A DNA stretch of 45,276 nucleotides. Origin: a virus. This document shows positions 32,459-40,940 of the stretch, one piece after another. Under the pieces are notes generated by a model that saw only the letters and a program-made list of their open reading frames with translations, did not search any database and was not told the origin of the DNA. The stretch spans positions 1 to 45,276 of IMG/VR virus record IMGVR_UViG_3300034684_000064; one strand, 5' to 3'. The stretch's first letter is position 1, and every line of letters begins with the position of its first letter. Position numbers and translations under genes: made by a program.

Positions 32459-33595
32459 TTAATTAGACAAACGTTCAATGATTTTTTCCGGATCTATTTT
32501 TTGAAGAATGATTTCCGGGGACACTGCACCTCCATAAGAGTGGTTGTCATTGAAGTCAAGTACTTGTTTAGCGTATTCTACTACAAGACCGATAACCCCT
32601 TCTGTAAGTTCTTCCGAATCGAAGTACATGAGTTCTGTTTCCAGATATTCCTGGAAGATCAGATATTCCGTGAAGCCGTTGTCCTCGAATGTCTTTTGTA
32701 TTTCAGGACTATACATTGTGAACTTATTTGCATTGTATCGGAGTCCACAAGGCATCTGATCCATCGAGTGAAAAACACCGGTACCAGTAGATCCTTCCCA
32801 GGAAATGCACTTCATCTTCTCACCGTAGAGCTTGTTCGCTACCTTGGTGATTGTTTCAGGAGTGAGTCTTTTGACTCTATTGCTGGGATACTTTTTGAAC
32901 GCCGAGTGCATGCGCTTTGCGTACTGTGAGGTTATTTCCGAAGTTCGCGTTTCGAGAAATCTTGAGATCTCGTCACCAAGCACCTCCTGCATATGGGCAT
33001 ATCCGAATTCATCTGCTTCCACTTCTGATGGAAGGTTGATGTATTCGTTGAAGCTGTCAATATTGGTTGCATCCGGGGCATCGCGTAACGCCCCGGAAAG
33101 TTCCACATTCCTTCCTTCCATAATGAATTCTTCAGATTGCGTCGTGTGACAACGCTCGTGCCCCATCGCAAATGAAAGAAAGGCTTTGACTGTGAGTTCA
33201 GTCAGTTTGCCGTCAGTTACTCGTTTCACTGCGGCGACGATAGACTCGAAGTAGTAATAGATATTACCACGAACAGTATGGCACAAATTTTTCAGTACCT
33301 TGTCGGTGCTTGGATCAGCGATGACATTATCCAGATTGACTACGGCTGTACCGTCGAAATTCTGTGCCATGTATCCGTAGTCTCCGATATTCTCGAGCGA
33401 GTCGACATCGGAAATTTCAGCATCGACGACCATGTCCAAGATGTCGTATGTTGTAAACAAATACTCGTTCGACTTCCGGTGCATTTGAAAATAGGACTTC
33501 ATCAGTTTTAAAGCTTCACCTTCGGAGATTTCGGTGGAGCTGATTTCTGCCAGACGCACCATTAAGCTTCCGAGATTAGGTCTTACTGTATTCAT
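32459..33595 (-). CDS. Predicted zinc metallopeptidase (HExxH), 378 aa
   Basis: Carries HERCH (H146-E147-H150), the HExxH zinc-binding pair, on a helix (SFAMGHERCHTT). About 43 residues later is the segment SEVEADEFGYA (E191/E193, D195), matching the third ligand of gluzincin-type enzymes. No signal peptide is present, so it would act in the cytosol. The family is not fixed. It has its own early promoter (33642-33649) and terminator, so it is an early single-gene unit. A protease acting on host proteins is a natural guess, not shown. Start ATG 33595 follows GGAG. Confidence 0.72.
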   Translation of the reverse strand: MNTVRPNLGSLMVRLAEISSTEISEGEALKLMKSYFQMHRKSNEYLFTTYDILDMVVDAEISDVDSLENIGDYGYMAQNFDGTAVVNLDNVIADPSTDKVLKNLCHTVRGNIYYYFESIVAAVKRVTDGKLTELTVKAFLSFAMGHERCHTTQSEEFIMEGRNVELSGALRDAPDATNIDSFNEYINLPSEVEADEFGYAHMQEVLGDEISRFLETRTSEITSQYAKRMHSAFKKYPSNRVKRLTPETITKVANKLYGEKMKCISWEGSTGTGVFHSMDQMPCGLRYNANKFTMYSPEIQKTFEDNGFTEYLIFQEYLETELMYFDSEELTEGVIGLVVEYAKQVLDFNDNHSYGGAVSPEIILQKIDPEKIIERLSN

Positions 33596-33641
33596 AGCGA
33601 TTCTCCATTGTTTGAATAGTTATGTTGTCCTGATCAAAGAA

Positions 33642-33649
33642 GTAATATA
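33642..33649 (-). promoter_or_regulatory. Early-type promoter TATATTAC
   Basis: Minus strand reads TTGAAGGATATATTACTTC, 46 nt before the metallopeptidase-like gene. GGATATATTAC is shared with other copies. Confidence 0.65.
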
Positions 33650-33706
33650 TCCTTCAAACAAATCGAGATACACCCATAAAAAATAATCTACACAGTTCAA
33701 TAAATA

Positions 33707-33738
33707 GAGAGTGAGAACCACTAAGGGTTCTCACTCTC
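33707..33738 (-). terminator. Hairpin terminator
   Basis: 13-bp perfect arms, 6-nt loop, 5 nt past the stop of the BspA-repeat gene. Confidence 0.82.
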
Positions 33739-33743
33739 AGGTA

Positions 33744-34295
33744 TTAGCTTACACGATACCATTTTGGAGGATCGTATTCCAGAGGAGATCCTACAAACAT
33801 AAAGGCCATATCCTCTACGTTACTCACGTCCCAGTCTGATATGTCGTTGTTGAATACTGCTTCATAGAACATGCACGACATATCGTTTACATTAGAGACA
33901 TTCCACTTGGAGATGTCTCCATTGAACTGGGATGCAGCGAACATGGCATACATGTCTACTGCGTTGCTGACATCCCAGTGTGATATGTCACCGTAGAACT
34001 GGGAGCTGTCGAACGTGTGGGACAGCTTCTTTACATTACTGACATCCCATTTAGAGAGGTCACCGTTGAATGACGACAATCTAAACATCCAGTTCATATT
34101 TACTACGTTACTGACATCCCATTTAGAGATGTCCAGCTCGACTGAAACCCCACAAAATAAGCCGGACATATCCGTTACTTGCGATACGTCGATGTGGTTA
34201 AGATCGGCGTTATCGCCAAGTCTGGCGATCTCAGTTCTCACAACGCTGTGTACGTTCTCGTTCGTAACAACGATGATGTCAGTTGATTTAGGCAT
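33744..34295 (-). CDS. BspA-type leucine-rich repeat protein (DUF285-like), 183 aa
   Basis: Five or more repeats of ~24 residues with the signature 'F-x-G-D-I-S-x-W-D-V-S-N-V-x-x-M-x-x-M-F' (for example FYGDISHWDVSNAVDMYAMF). These repeats form a curved solenoid and are best known from surface proteins of Bacteroides, Brachyspira, mycoplasmas and others. The N-terminal ~30 residues read IIVVTNENVHSVVRTEI and have no signal peptide. A longer paralogue sits at 43861-44553. It is early-promoter driven (34337-34344) and a single-gene unit. A binding or decoy role is likely; the partner is unknown. Start ATG 34295 follows AAGGAG. Confidence 0.85.
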   Translation of the reverse strand: MPKSTDIIVVTNENVHSVVRTEIARLGDNADLNHIDVSQVTDMSGLFCGVSVELDISKWDVSNVVNMNWMFRLSSFNGDLSKWDVSNVKKLSHTFDSSQFYGDISHWDVSNAVDMYAMFAASQFNGDISKWNVSNVNDMSCMFYEAVFNNDISDWDVSNVEDMAFMFVGSPLEYDPPKWYRVS

Positions 34296-34336
34296 GGCGA
34301 TTCTCCTTTGGAGTGAAAAGGTTATTCTCTAACTTA

Positions 34337-34344
34337 GTAATATA
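34337..34344 (-). promoter_or_regulatory. Early-type promoter TATATTAC
   Basis: Minus strand reads TTCAGGGATATATTACTAAG, 41 nt before the BspA-repeat gene; nearly identical to 21117-21124. Confidence 0.65.
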
Positions 34345-34403
34345 TCCCTGAAATTAATTGAAATACTTGAGAGGCAATTAACTTGTGTGTAACATAGCAA
34401 AAG

Positions 34404-34439
34404 GATAAGACTAGTGTCCATATGGACACTAGTCTTATC
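34404..34439 (-). terminator. Perfect 36-bp palindrome, terminator
   Basis: 18-bp arms with no spacer (centre 34421/34422), 6 nt past the terminase stop. Confidence 0.75.
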
Positions 34440-34445
34440 TTTATA

Positions 34446-36548
34446 TTAGAATCGTATTTTTGCAAATGCTTGCGTTATGTATTCTGGTGTGTGGATAGTC
34501 TTCTGTTGAGTAATGTCATCACTACGGATAGGAGTGATATCGTATTCCATAGGGGATATGAGTTCTTTGAGATCTGCAAGTTCTGATTCGTATGCTTTGA
34601 GTACTCCTGGGTGAGTGACTGTCCGTACTAACATATTGAGTTCAGCTATACGTTCTGTAACTTGAGAATACAGAACTTTATCTTTAGCTGTCAGTTTTGT
34701 ACCAGAATTATCTACTTCCGAACAAAAGATACTTTTATCCAGATTGTACATACGCAAATTCTTACCAAAATAAATGAACCAGCAAGCAAGAAGATAAGCT
34801 ATGACCAGATCGTCATGTCCTTTATTGCTGTGATCCATACGTCCACTTTTGACAGATAACGAACAAAATTCATTGATCAGTCCAGAATCCGATATCTTAG
34901 ATGCGTTCATGCTAAGAGCTTTGTTTAAAGTAACTTTATAAAGAACATCTCTAGAGTTACTTCCAGTTCCCGCAGTACTATACCCCAAGTACTTTTTGTT
35001 GGGACCTTGTTCTAAGTTATCCCAAGTATCGAGATGACAGAAAGGTTCTTCTTGGATGTTCTGAAATACTTGGTTATATATTCGAGTAAATGGGTTGATA
35101 CCATTTTTTCTTAAGATTTCACAGATCAGACCCACGATCATACTGGCAGTACTCTTTCTTTCAGGAACGAGTATTACTTTAGGATGATCTACCAGATACT
35201 TTCCAAGAAATCTTGCAAACAGTATCAGGTCAGATTCGTTACATTTTGTAGTAGCTATAACGTCCATGTTCTTCGGATCGAGAAATACTAACGATGTAAA
35301 GTCTTTACCTACGTTGTCGGATGTGTCAAGCCCTGCTATGATAACTCTGTTAGGATCTTTGAATACTTTGTCAGGATGTTCGTACCACCGGAACATGTAC
35401 CCAGATTCAAAAGTAATCTGGACAGGTTCTTTCTCTGAAGCTTTTATTTTGTCTAAAATAGTACGATCTATAGCAGAACTATCCGTACCTGCTTGTCGTA
35501 AGTTCAAATAATCGCGTGCTATGTCTTCAGGAGTACCGCCTGTACGTACTGAAGTTTCTCTAAACCATTTGTGGGTGTAACCTAACTGCAAGTATGAAAA
35601 TACTGCGTACACCATTTTTCTAGTTGAATGTTTATCCACAATAGCATGGAATTCATCGTAATCTTTACAATCGTATAATTTTTCCGAAAAAGGTAATGCT
35701 TCACTTATCAACTTAAGAGCAAATTGACATTCTTCAGTATCAAGGTTACCTGCAGTTGAAGTTATAATGTTCGTGTGGGGTAATCCGTTGTCTTTAGCGG
35801 ACTCTCGTGCTGCGTTAGTTGCAGAGGTGGCAGCAGGATAAGTAATGTAATTGTATTTGAAAAATTCGAGTTCGTCCCAGTGTAAAAAAGGAGAAGACAA
35901 ACCACGACCTAAGTTGTTGGCCGAAAAAGGATCGTTACTTTTAGTTTGTGTACTGTATTTATTTTCAAGTGCACTGTAGGTAAGTCCTTCCTTATTGTCT
36001 GTATCTGAACTAGAAGAAAACAGTAAAAACTGAGGAAGAGCTTTTTTGATCGCACGAAGACGATCAACCATTTCTTGAACAAGAGCGGTATCTTTAGTCA
36101 GTAAAATGGTTTTAAAGTTACATGCTAAAAAATACATCACGTAAGCTACGATAGCTTGTGATGATACAGACTTACCAGTCTGACGAGGCATGACCAGATA
36201 AAAATCTACATTGGCTAGGAAACAATAAATGAGTGCCAAGTTGCCGCGATTAAATTTGAATGGTATCGGTCGACCACCTTGGATAGGTATCCGAACAATT
36301 TCTCGAAAGAAATACCAAGGATTGATCTTTATCTCGTACGCTATACGTTCAGCAAGTTCTTTAGACGGATCTTTAAGGTTGTGCACGTCGAGACCTATGA
36401 GATCTTTTTGCGTAGTCACAAGCATGAACTTATTGTTTCGAACTCCGAGTTTTTCAAGAACTCGGGATAACCTAAATGCTGAAACATTTGTACTTAAAGT
36501 ATCAAAGTATACTTTTTCTTTTTCATAATCACTTTCAAACAAAATCAC
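34446..36548 (-). CDS. Large terminase subunit (DNA packaging ATPase/nuclease)
   Basis: 700 aa. Cuts concatemeric phage DNA and pumps it into proheads. Walker A is MPRQTGKS (about residue 120), Walker B is FLHWDE (about residue 225), and a TSTAGN segment (~275) is the coupling motif. The C-terminal RNase H nuclease shows IAGLDTSD (~410), VPERK (~470) and GHDDLVIAYLL (~610). The usual start ATG 36569 has no ribosome site; GTG 36548 follows AGGAG with 7-nt spacing and is preferred. The longer protein is possible. It is upstream of no other gene on its transcript, but the head protease genes lie just beyond a terminator. Confidence 0.9.
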   Translation of the reverse strand: MILFESDYEKEKVYFDTLSTNVSAFRLSRVLEKLGVRNNKFMLVTTQKDLIGLDVHNLKDPSKELAERIAYEIKINPWYFFREIVRIPIQGGRPIPFKFNRGNLALIYCFLANVDFYLVMPRQTGKSVSSQAIVAYVMYFLACNFKTILLTKDTALVQEMVDRLRAIKKALPQFLLFSSSSDTDNKEGLTYSALENKYSTQTKSNDPFSANNLGRGLSSPFLHWDELEFFKYNYITYPAATSATNAARESAKDNGLPHTNIITSTAGNLDTEECQFALKLISEALPFSEKLYDCKDYDEFHAIVDKHSTRKMVYAVFSYLQLGYTHKWFRETSVRTGGTPEDIARDYLNLRQAGTDSSAIDRTILDKIKASEKEPVQITFESGYMFRWYEHPDKVFKDPNRVIIAGLDTSDNVGKDFTSLVFLDPKNMDVIATTKCNESDLILFARFLGKYLVDHPKVILVPERKSTASMIVGLICEILRKNGINPFTRIYNQVFQNIQEEPFCHLDTWDNLEQGPNKKYLGYSTAGTGSNSRDVLYKVTLNKALSMNASKISDSGLINEFCSLSVKSGRMDHSNKGHDDLVIAYLLACWFIYFGKNLRMYNLDKSIFCSEVDNSGTKLTAKDKVLYSQVTERIAELNMLVRTVTHPGVLKAYESELADLKELISPMEYDITPIRSDDITQQKTIHTPEYITQAFAKIRF

Positions 36549-36583
36549 ATCGGATCTCCTAGTAAACATAGGGTATACAATTT

Positions 36584-36608
36584 GGAGAGGGGCAAATTGC
36601 CCCTCTCC
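36584..36608 (-). terminator. Hairpin terminator
   Basis: 12-bp perfect arms, 1-nt spacer, beginning right at the 20-bp element (36606-36625). Confidence 0.8.
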
Positions 36609-36625
36609 AGATAGACTCTACTGAT
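36606..36625 (-). repeat. 20-bp element repeated at 14210-14229
   Basis: Minus strand ATCAGTAGAGTCTATCTGGA, placed between the stop of the ClpP-like paralogue and its terminator. Confidence 0.8.
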
Positions 36626-36635
36626 GACCATTAAA

Positions 36636-37361
36636 CTACACTTTTTCAGTACTATGTCCAATGAAGGAAAAGATCTTTTGTGAAGTCAAAAGATCTTCTA
36701 ATTCTTCTTGTGAGATAAATCCCAATTCCACAAATCGTTGATACAGAACACGGAAGTACTGTGTATACGACGGCATGGCGTCCGTGATTCCTCTACACCC
36801 TTCTACAACGATGACCGAAAATTCCGATCTGTGCCGTTCGTGTCCGTATGCCCAGAGTATGGATTCTTCAGAAGAACACATTCCATCTGCGTGAGTTACG
36901 ACTTTTCCTCTACAAGTTTCGACTGCATGAAGCATAGGCCCAAGGTTGTACATATCAACAAGTCCAGATGCTCCAGATCCAGTTCCTAGATAGAAATGAC
37001 ATTCTTCATCCGATTTGAGTTTCAGAAGATTGGACATGAAGATGTTCTGAAAATCGCACTTGCTCCAACTTATATCGTGAGCTATGTATATACGGATGAT
37101 CTTGTCTTCTCGAAAACAAAAGAACTTCTGGGGGTTCGACTGCATCGCTCTTGATGCATTAAACTGATTTATCATATTGATTTGTTCAATATGACTTCGA
37201 TTAATGGACCCTGGTCCAAATACATCTTCTTCACTTAATTGGATGTGTGATTGCAGATCCGGTATTTTGAATTTTTCTGTACCTGCTACAATATCTTTAT
37301 CTTCAAGATCAGAATTCACATCTGGAACGTTGTCGAAATCGAGAAATGGGAAATAACTCAT
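36636..37361 (-). CDS. ClpP-like protein with degenerate active site, 241 aa
   Basis: It aligns with the next gene without gaps around the catalytic core: GKVVTHADGMCSSEESILWAYGHE (in part) against GTVTTVATSICASAGSLIWSSGHI. Ser164 keeps the nucleophile position, but the catalytic His is Glu (E187 where the neighbour has H160), the oxyanion Gly-Gly is lost and the C-terminal Asp region is not conserved. It also carries an extra ~50 N-terminal residues. It is probably a pseudo-protease that joins the active ring, as ClpR does in plastids, or a scaffold. It follows the active gene by 2 nt and ends at a terminator. Start ATG 37361 follows GGAG. Confidence 0.75.
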   Translation of the reverse strand: MSYFPFLDFDNVPDVNSDLEDKDIVAGTEKFKIPDLQSHIQLSEEDVFGPGSINRSHIEQINMINQFNASRAMQSNPQKFFCFREDKIIRIYIAHDISWSKCDFQNIFMSNLLKLKSDEECHFYLGTGSGASGLVDMYNLGPMLHAVETCRGKVVTHADGMCSSEESILWAYGHERHRSEFSVIVVEGCRGITDAMPSYTQYFRVLYQRFVELGFISQEELEDLLTSQKIFSFIGHSTEKV

Positions 37362-37363
37362 AT

Positions 37364-38068
37364 TTATTTCTCCCCAGAAGCGATGTGGTTAGCGATACGC
37401 TCCATCATTTTCTTTGCATCTATCCATACACATTTGTCGGGATCTTTACATATAAGGTCGACTTCTGCTTCGGTTATATGCCCTTTGTTTTTAGCAAGAT
37501 CCAGCAATACTTCTTGTACATATTTAACCTGAACATTAGCTGAATCTCGGATACGTACCGAGTTTCCTACCGACATCTGACTACTCATATGGTACATGAA
37601 CTGTGCAGTAGGATGCGCTTTGCAGATATGTCCGGAACTCCAGATCAAAGATCCTGCAGATGCACAGATAGAAGTTGCTACCGTGGTTACTGTTCCTTTG
37701 CATCTATAGATAGAACTGGCTATAAATGTAGCAGAACACACATATCCTCCAGGAGACGATATATTTAAGATCATATCGTCTCCTTCCTGCATCCGGTTGA
37801 TTATTTCCACTAGTCCGAAATACTCAGTAGGAGAAGTGATAGTCGAGTTGATAAGTGCGGTATACTCTTTAGTGCCGTTGTCTCTAGGAACAACAAATAT
37901 AGGACAATATGGCAGCTTCATTTCTGTCGGATTGTAGAGTCCGTATACGTCGACTCCCTCTGGACTTGGCGGAGAACTTGGGATCTCATCATTGCTAAGG
38001 TGAGACGTGTCCAAGGTTTCTAGTGCGGGTATACTCGCTTCGAGTTTCATAAGTCTTTTAGAGAACAT
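37364..38068 (-). CDS. ClpP-like serine protease, probable head maturation protease
   Basis: 234 aa. Clp-family fold: LNISSPGGYV (oxyanion Gly-Gly, ~102-110), ICASAGSLIW with Ser137 as nucleophile, and AQFMYHMSSQM with His160. The acid residue is less certain, but DPDKCVWIDA (~209-218) matches the ClpP Asp region. Phages often use ClpP-like (S14) proteases to mature the capsid. It lies between the gp21-type prohead protease and the pseudo-ClpP and follows them in one operon. Start ATG 38068 follows GGGAGAAG. Confidence 0.82.
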   Translation of the reverse strand: MFSKRLMKLEASIPALETLDTSHLSNDEIPSSPPSPEGVDVYGLYNPTEMKLPYCPIFVVPRDNGTKEYTALINSTITSPTEYFGLVEIINRMQEGDDMILNISSPGGYVCSATFIASSIYRCKGTVTTVATSICASAGSLIWSSGHICKAHPTAQFMYHMSSQMSVGNSVRIRDSANVQVKYVQEVLLDLAKNKGHITEAEVDLICKDPDKCVWIDAKKMMERIANHIASGEK

Positions 38069-38080
38069 ATGAGCTTCTCC

Positions 38081-38884
38081 CTAGTTTTGCTTTAAAAAAG
38101 CATGAACTATACTTTTCTTTCTTCCTTCCGAGAGGTAGTTGGTTGTTCCTGGGATATAATTCTCCAAAGTACAACCATTAACCTGTGCATGTTTTAAATC
38201 AAACAGTTTGCACATTTCTTCTGAAGAGAAATTTTCTAATCCTGCTACTCTTAATTGTTCTTGTTTATATATTTCTTCAACAGTGATGGGTCTTGAAAAA
38301 TCTTCATGCCCCACGTACCACTTGGAAGCTTCAGCATATCCCGGCATAGTGACATAGTCAAAGGTCACAAGACGCTTGACTATACGATATTCGTATTCTC
38401 TTGTACTCTTATTTGGATCAGGTACCATAAGAGATCTGAGAGAAAATGTCGTATTTTCGTAAGGGTTAAGTATAGATTCTTCCAAGTATTTGCCATATAC
38501 TCCAGTAGGACGGATTTCAGCAAATAAGATAACTCCACGATCAGTCGCTTTTCCAGTCCATACTCTACGGATGTGATGAGATCTACGATCTTCAGATACT
38601 TCAACAAGTCTTTCCAAAGATACGTCTGACGAAGGATGCCCATGTTCTCCATAAAGATTGCCCTGAGTAAGCATCATATTGAACACAGTATTCGGATCGT
38701 TTATCTGCTGAACTATAGATTCAATATCGTAAAACGCCCGATTTCTGGAAGGAGCTCCAAGAAGAGCGATAGGCATCTCGTAATACCCGTAGTCGTTCAA
38801 TTTCGGAACTTTGAGTTTCTGTCCCTGGAACTGATCGAGCACCGACACATTGAAATGTAAATTATTCGGAAGTCTAGTTTCCAT
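38081..38884 (-). CDS. Prohead protease, T4 gp21 / phiKZ gp175-like
   Basis: 267 aa. Cleaves capsid and inner head proteins during prohead maturation. Motifs of the family: GEHGHP (catalytic His81 or His83), then SHHIRRVW, and TTFSLRSL (Ser148 with the following Arg), in the right order and spacing; the 'SRG' of T4 gp21 reads 'SLR' here. It precedes two ClpP-like genes in the same operon and is near the terminase. Start ATG 38884 follows GGGGATA. The gene ends 12 nt before the ClpP-like start. Confidence 0.82.
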   Translation of the reverse strand: METRLPNNLHFNVSVLDQFQGQKLKVPKLNDYGYYEMPIALLGAPSRNRAFYDIESIVQQINDPNTVFNMMLTQGNLYGEHGHPSSDVSLERLVEVSEDRRSHHIRRVWTGKATDRGVILFAEIRPTGVYGKYLEESILNPYENTTFSLRSLMVPDPNKSTREYEYRIVKRLVTFDYVTMPGYAEASKWYVGHEDFSRPITVEEIYKQEQLRVAGLENFSSEEMCKLFDLKHAQVNGCTLENYIPGTTNYLSEGRKKSIVHAFLKQN

Positions 38885-38910
38885 GAAAATATCCCCTTTT
38901 TAAGTTTACA

Positions 38911-39591
38911 CTATCGTCTCAACATATCTTCGACACGACTTCTCTCAGTCGAAGGATTGACGATAGCTGAATTAAAGTTGTCTTGCATATACGAACCCAC
39001 AAGTTTAGCAGTAGTACTGTCCGTAGCATATGCAGTATCTCTTAAAGATAAAAACACCGCAGGAGCTGTCATTGATGTGAGTCTGTAAGGTTTAGAAAGA
39101 TCTTTAGGATCTCTATACAAATGTGCATACAGGATCTCAAAAATGTTTTTAGGAACTCTAAGGTTAATACCACATACCTTTTGGGCATGATCGAATAACT
39201 TTGGGATATCCCAGTAACGTATAAACTTAGGTAAGTTACCGTTAGCTAAAAATTCAACAAACATGACGTATACTAAGTTTGCTTTTTGAACTATAGTTTT
39301 TGATTGCATGAAAACATCTCCTTTATGCAATTCCAAAACTGTATAGTCTACGTCGTCTTTGTTTTCTTTGTAGATTTTTGATGGATGTATTTGTATAGTT
39401 GTAGGAAGTATAAGTCCTATCTCTTCGTTATCGTTCACTATGATCTCGAATACACCAAGTACTTCCACATGACTTGTGATTTTAAGAACTCCTTGTGCGG
39501 AGTATCTTTCAGGAACATATATTTTAGCTTTTTCACCAGTAAAAATATATGAATTATTGACTGTTTTTAAATACTTTCCTAGTTTCCCCAT
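38911..39591 (-). CDS. Unknown, probably virion or assembly protein, 226 aa
   Basis: I do not recognise it. A basic beta-rich N-terminal domain (~1-110) is followed by a helical domain; a final ~40 residues are disordered and polar. Start ATG 39591 follows AAGGAGG. It leads the head-protease operon (26-nt gap to the gp21-type gene), so a role in head assembly is possible from position only. A TATGCC stretch lies ~30 nt upstream and could be a promoter. Confidence 0.8.
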   Translation of the reverse strand: MGKLGKYLKTVNNSYIFTGEKAKIYVPERYSAQGVLKITSHVEVLGVFEIIVNDNEEIGLILPTTIQIHPSKIYKENKDDVDYTVLELHKGDVFMQSKTIVQKANLVYVMFVEFLANGNLPKFIRYWDIPKLFDHAQKVCGINLRVPKNIFEILYAHLYRDPKDLSKPYRLTSMTAPAVFLSLRDTAYATDSTTAKLVGSYMQDNFNSAIVNPSTERSRVEDMLRR

Positions 39592-39623
39592 GGAAACCTC
39601 CTTTATACGTGGTTTGGCATAGA

Positions 39624-39656
39624 ATAAGATAGCTCCCTAAAAAGGAGCTATCTTAT
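39624..39656 (-). terminator. Hairpin terminator
   Basis: 13-bp perfect arms, 7-nt loop, 2 nt past the stop of the 423-aa gene. Confidence 0.82.
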
Positions 39657-39657
39657 C

Positions 39658-40929
39658 TTAAAGACTCATTATCTTGAGAAAAACAAATTGATTATCTTTA
39701 TAGTCTTTAACACAATCAACATGTCTGCACTTTAATTTGTCAGGGTACAGTTGAAGTTGTGTCTTTTCTTCAGTGTATACATCAAGGTTAGTCATTGTAG
39801 GATAACTGTAAACCGCGTTTCTAGAAAGATATTCTATTTGAGTGTAATCCATGAATGACTGACTAGTTAGATCGTGTGGGATGTAGTCCGGGTATTGAGT
39901 AAACTTTACATTTCCAGCAAAAGAAACTCCATATTTTGTATCTATCCAAAGATCTTCGGAATTTATGAGAACTAAGAATGCTCCATAATGATCTTTAGAA
40001 GAAAGATGTTCTTTGACATAGGTTTCTTCTGAAATGGGAGTTTCTATTAAATGAGTATTGTGTTTGTAATTGTCTTTGGCATAAGCACTCTTTGCTAACG
40101 ACATACGGATACGTAACTGTGCAAGATTAATTAAAAGACTATTTTCAGACTTTACCTTCACTGAATTTGGTAGAAATAAAGAATGCGCCATCACAATACA
40201 TGCAGTTTTACCATGCAGGTCTTTTCCATCAGGAAGTGTGATAGTTAAAAATACATCAGGACACGGTTCGTTGTTTTGGTTATGATAACGTAATTTACAC
40301 TCGGATAAAGGAACTATTTCCATACCACCAAGAAGTTCGAAATCCATAAGAAGAAGATTCGGATGTGTCGTATGTGTAGTGCACCTTAGGAAATTCATAC
40401 CTTCAGGAACAAAATATTCTCGTTTACCCGTTTTTTCATTAGGACGTATGATAGGTCGAGATACAAGTCCATTCACTGAAAGAAGAGAATTTTCTAATTT
40501 TATAGGACAATCGTTTCCTGTTTTAGTTATAACTAGATCTGGTAAATGATCGATAAAGGTTTTGACATCTCTTCTGTCAGGTATATCTTTATCTGTGTAC
40601 TCTATCAAAAAATCATTACTTGATAAAGGACTTACTGTACGTAAAACCTTTTTAGGAGAGTCCAGATCCGGCATATGTATACGATACGCTTCGAGTTCTA
40701 TGTCAGTCAACGTATCTCGAAACGTATCCCAAGTTTCAAATCTAGAAATAGGTGTTTCTAAAAACATATGTCCAAGGTCTAAAAAGTATGTAAGATCCTC
40801 ATTTTGGATTTTTACTATGTATTTCGTGTTATTACTTTCAATACTACTCATGTGCTCCCAAGGACTATTTCCTAATGCAAATTCTTCCAATACTGTACGA
40901 GTTTTGCGATAGAGCTTTTCGATGATCAT
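39658..40929 (-). CDS. Unknown, probably structural protein, 423 aa
   Basis: I do not recognise it. It is a beta-rich protein with mixed helices and no transmembrane span; the C-terminus has a pair of Cys (CRHVDC). It does not resemble an RNA polymerase subunit. Start ATG 40929 follows GGAGAGG. It follows the ParB-fold gene by 11 nt in one transcript. Confidence 0.82.
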   Translation of the reverse strand: MIIEKLYRKTRTVLEEFALGNSPWEHMSSIESNNTKYIVKIQNEDLTYFLDLGHMFLETPISRFETWDTFRDTLTDIELEAYRIHMPDLDSPKKVLRTVSPLSSNDFLIEYTDKDIPDRRDVKTFIDHLPDLVITKTGNDCPIKLENSLLSVNGLVSRPIIRPNEKTGKREYFVPEGMNFLRCTTHTTHPNLLLMDFELLGGMEIVPLSECKLRYHNQNNEPCPDVFLTITLPDGKDLHGKTACIVMAHSLFLPNSVKVKSENSLLINLAQLRIRMSLAKSAYAKDNYKHNTHLIETPISEETYVKEHLSSKDHYGAFLVLINSEDLWIDTKYGVSFAGNVKFTQYPDYIPHDLTSQSFMDYTQIEYLSRNAVYSYPTMTNLDVYTEEKTQLQLYPDKLKCRHVDCVKDYKDNQFVFLKIMSL

Positions 40930-40940
40930 GACCCCTCTCC

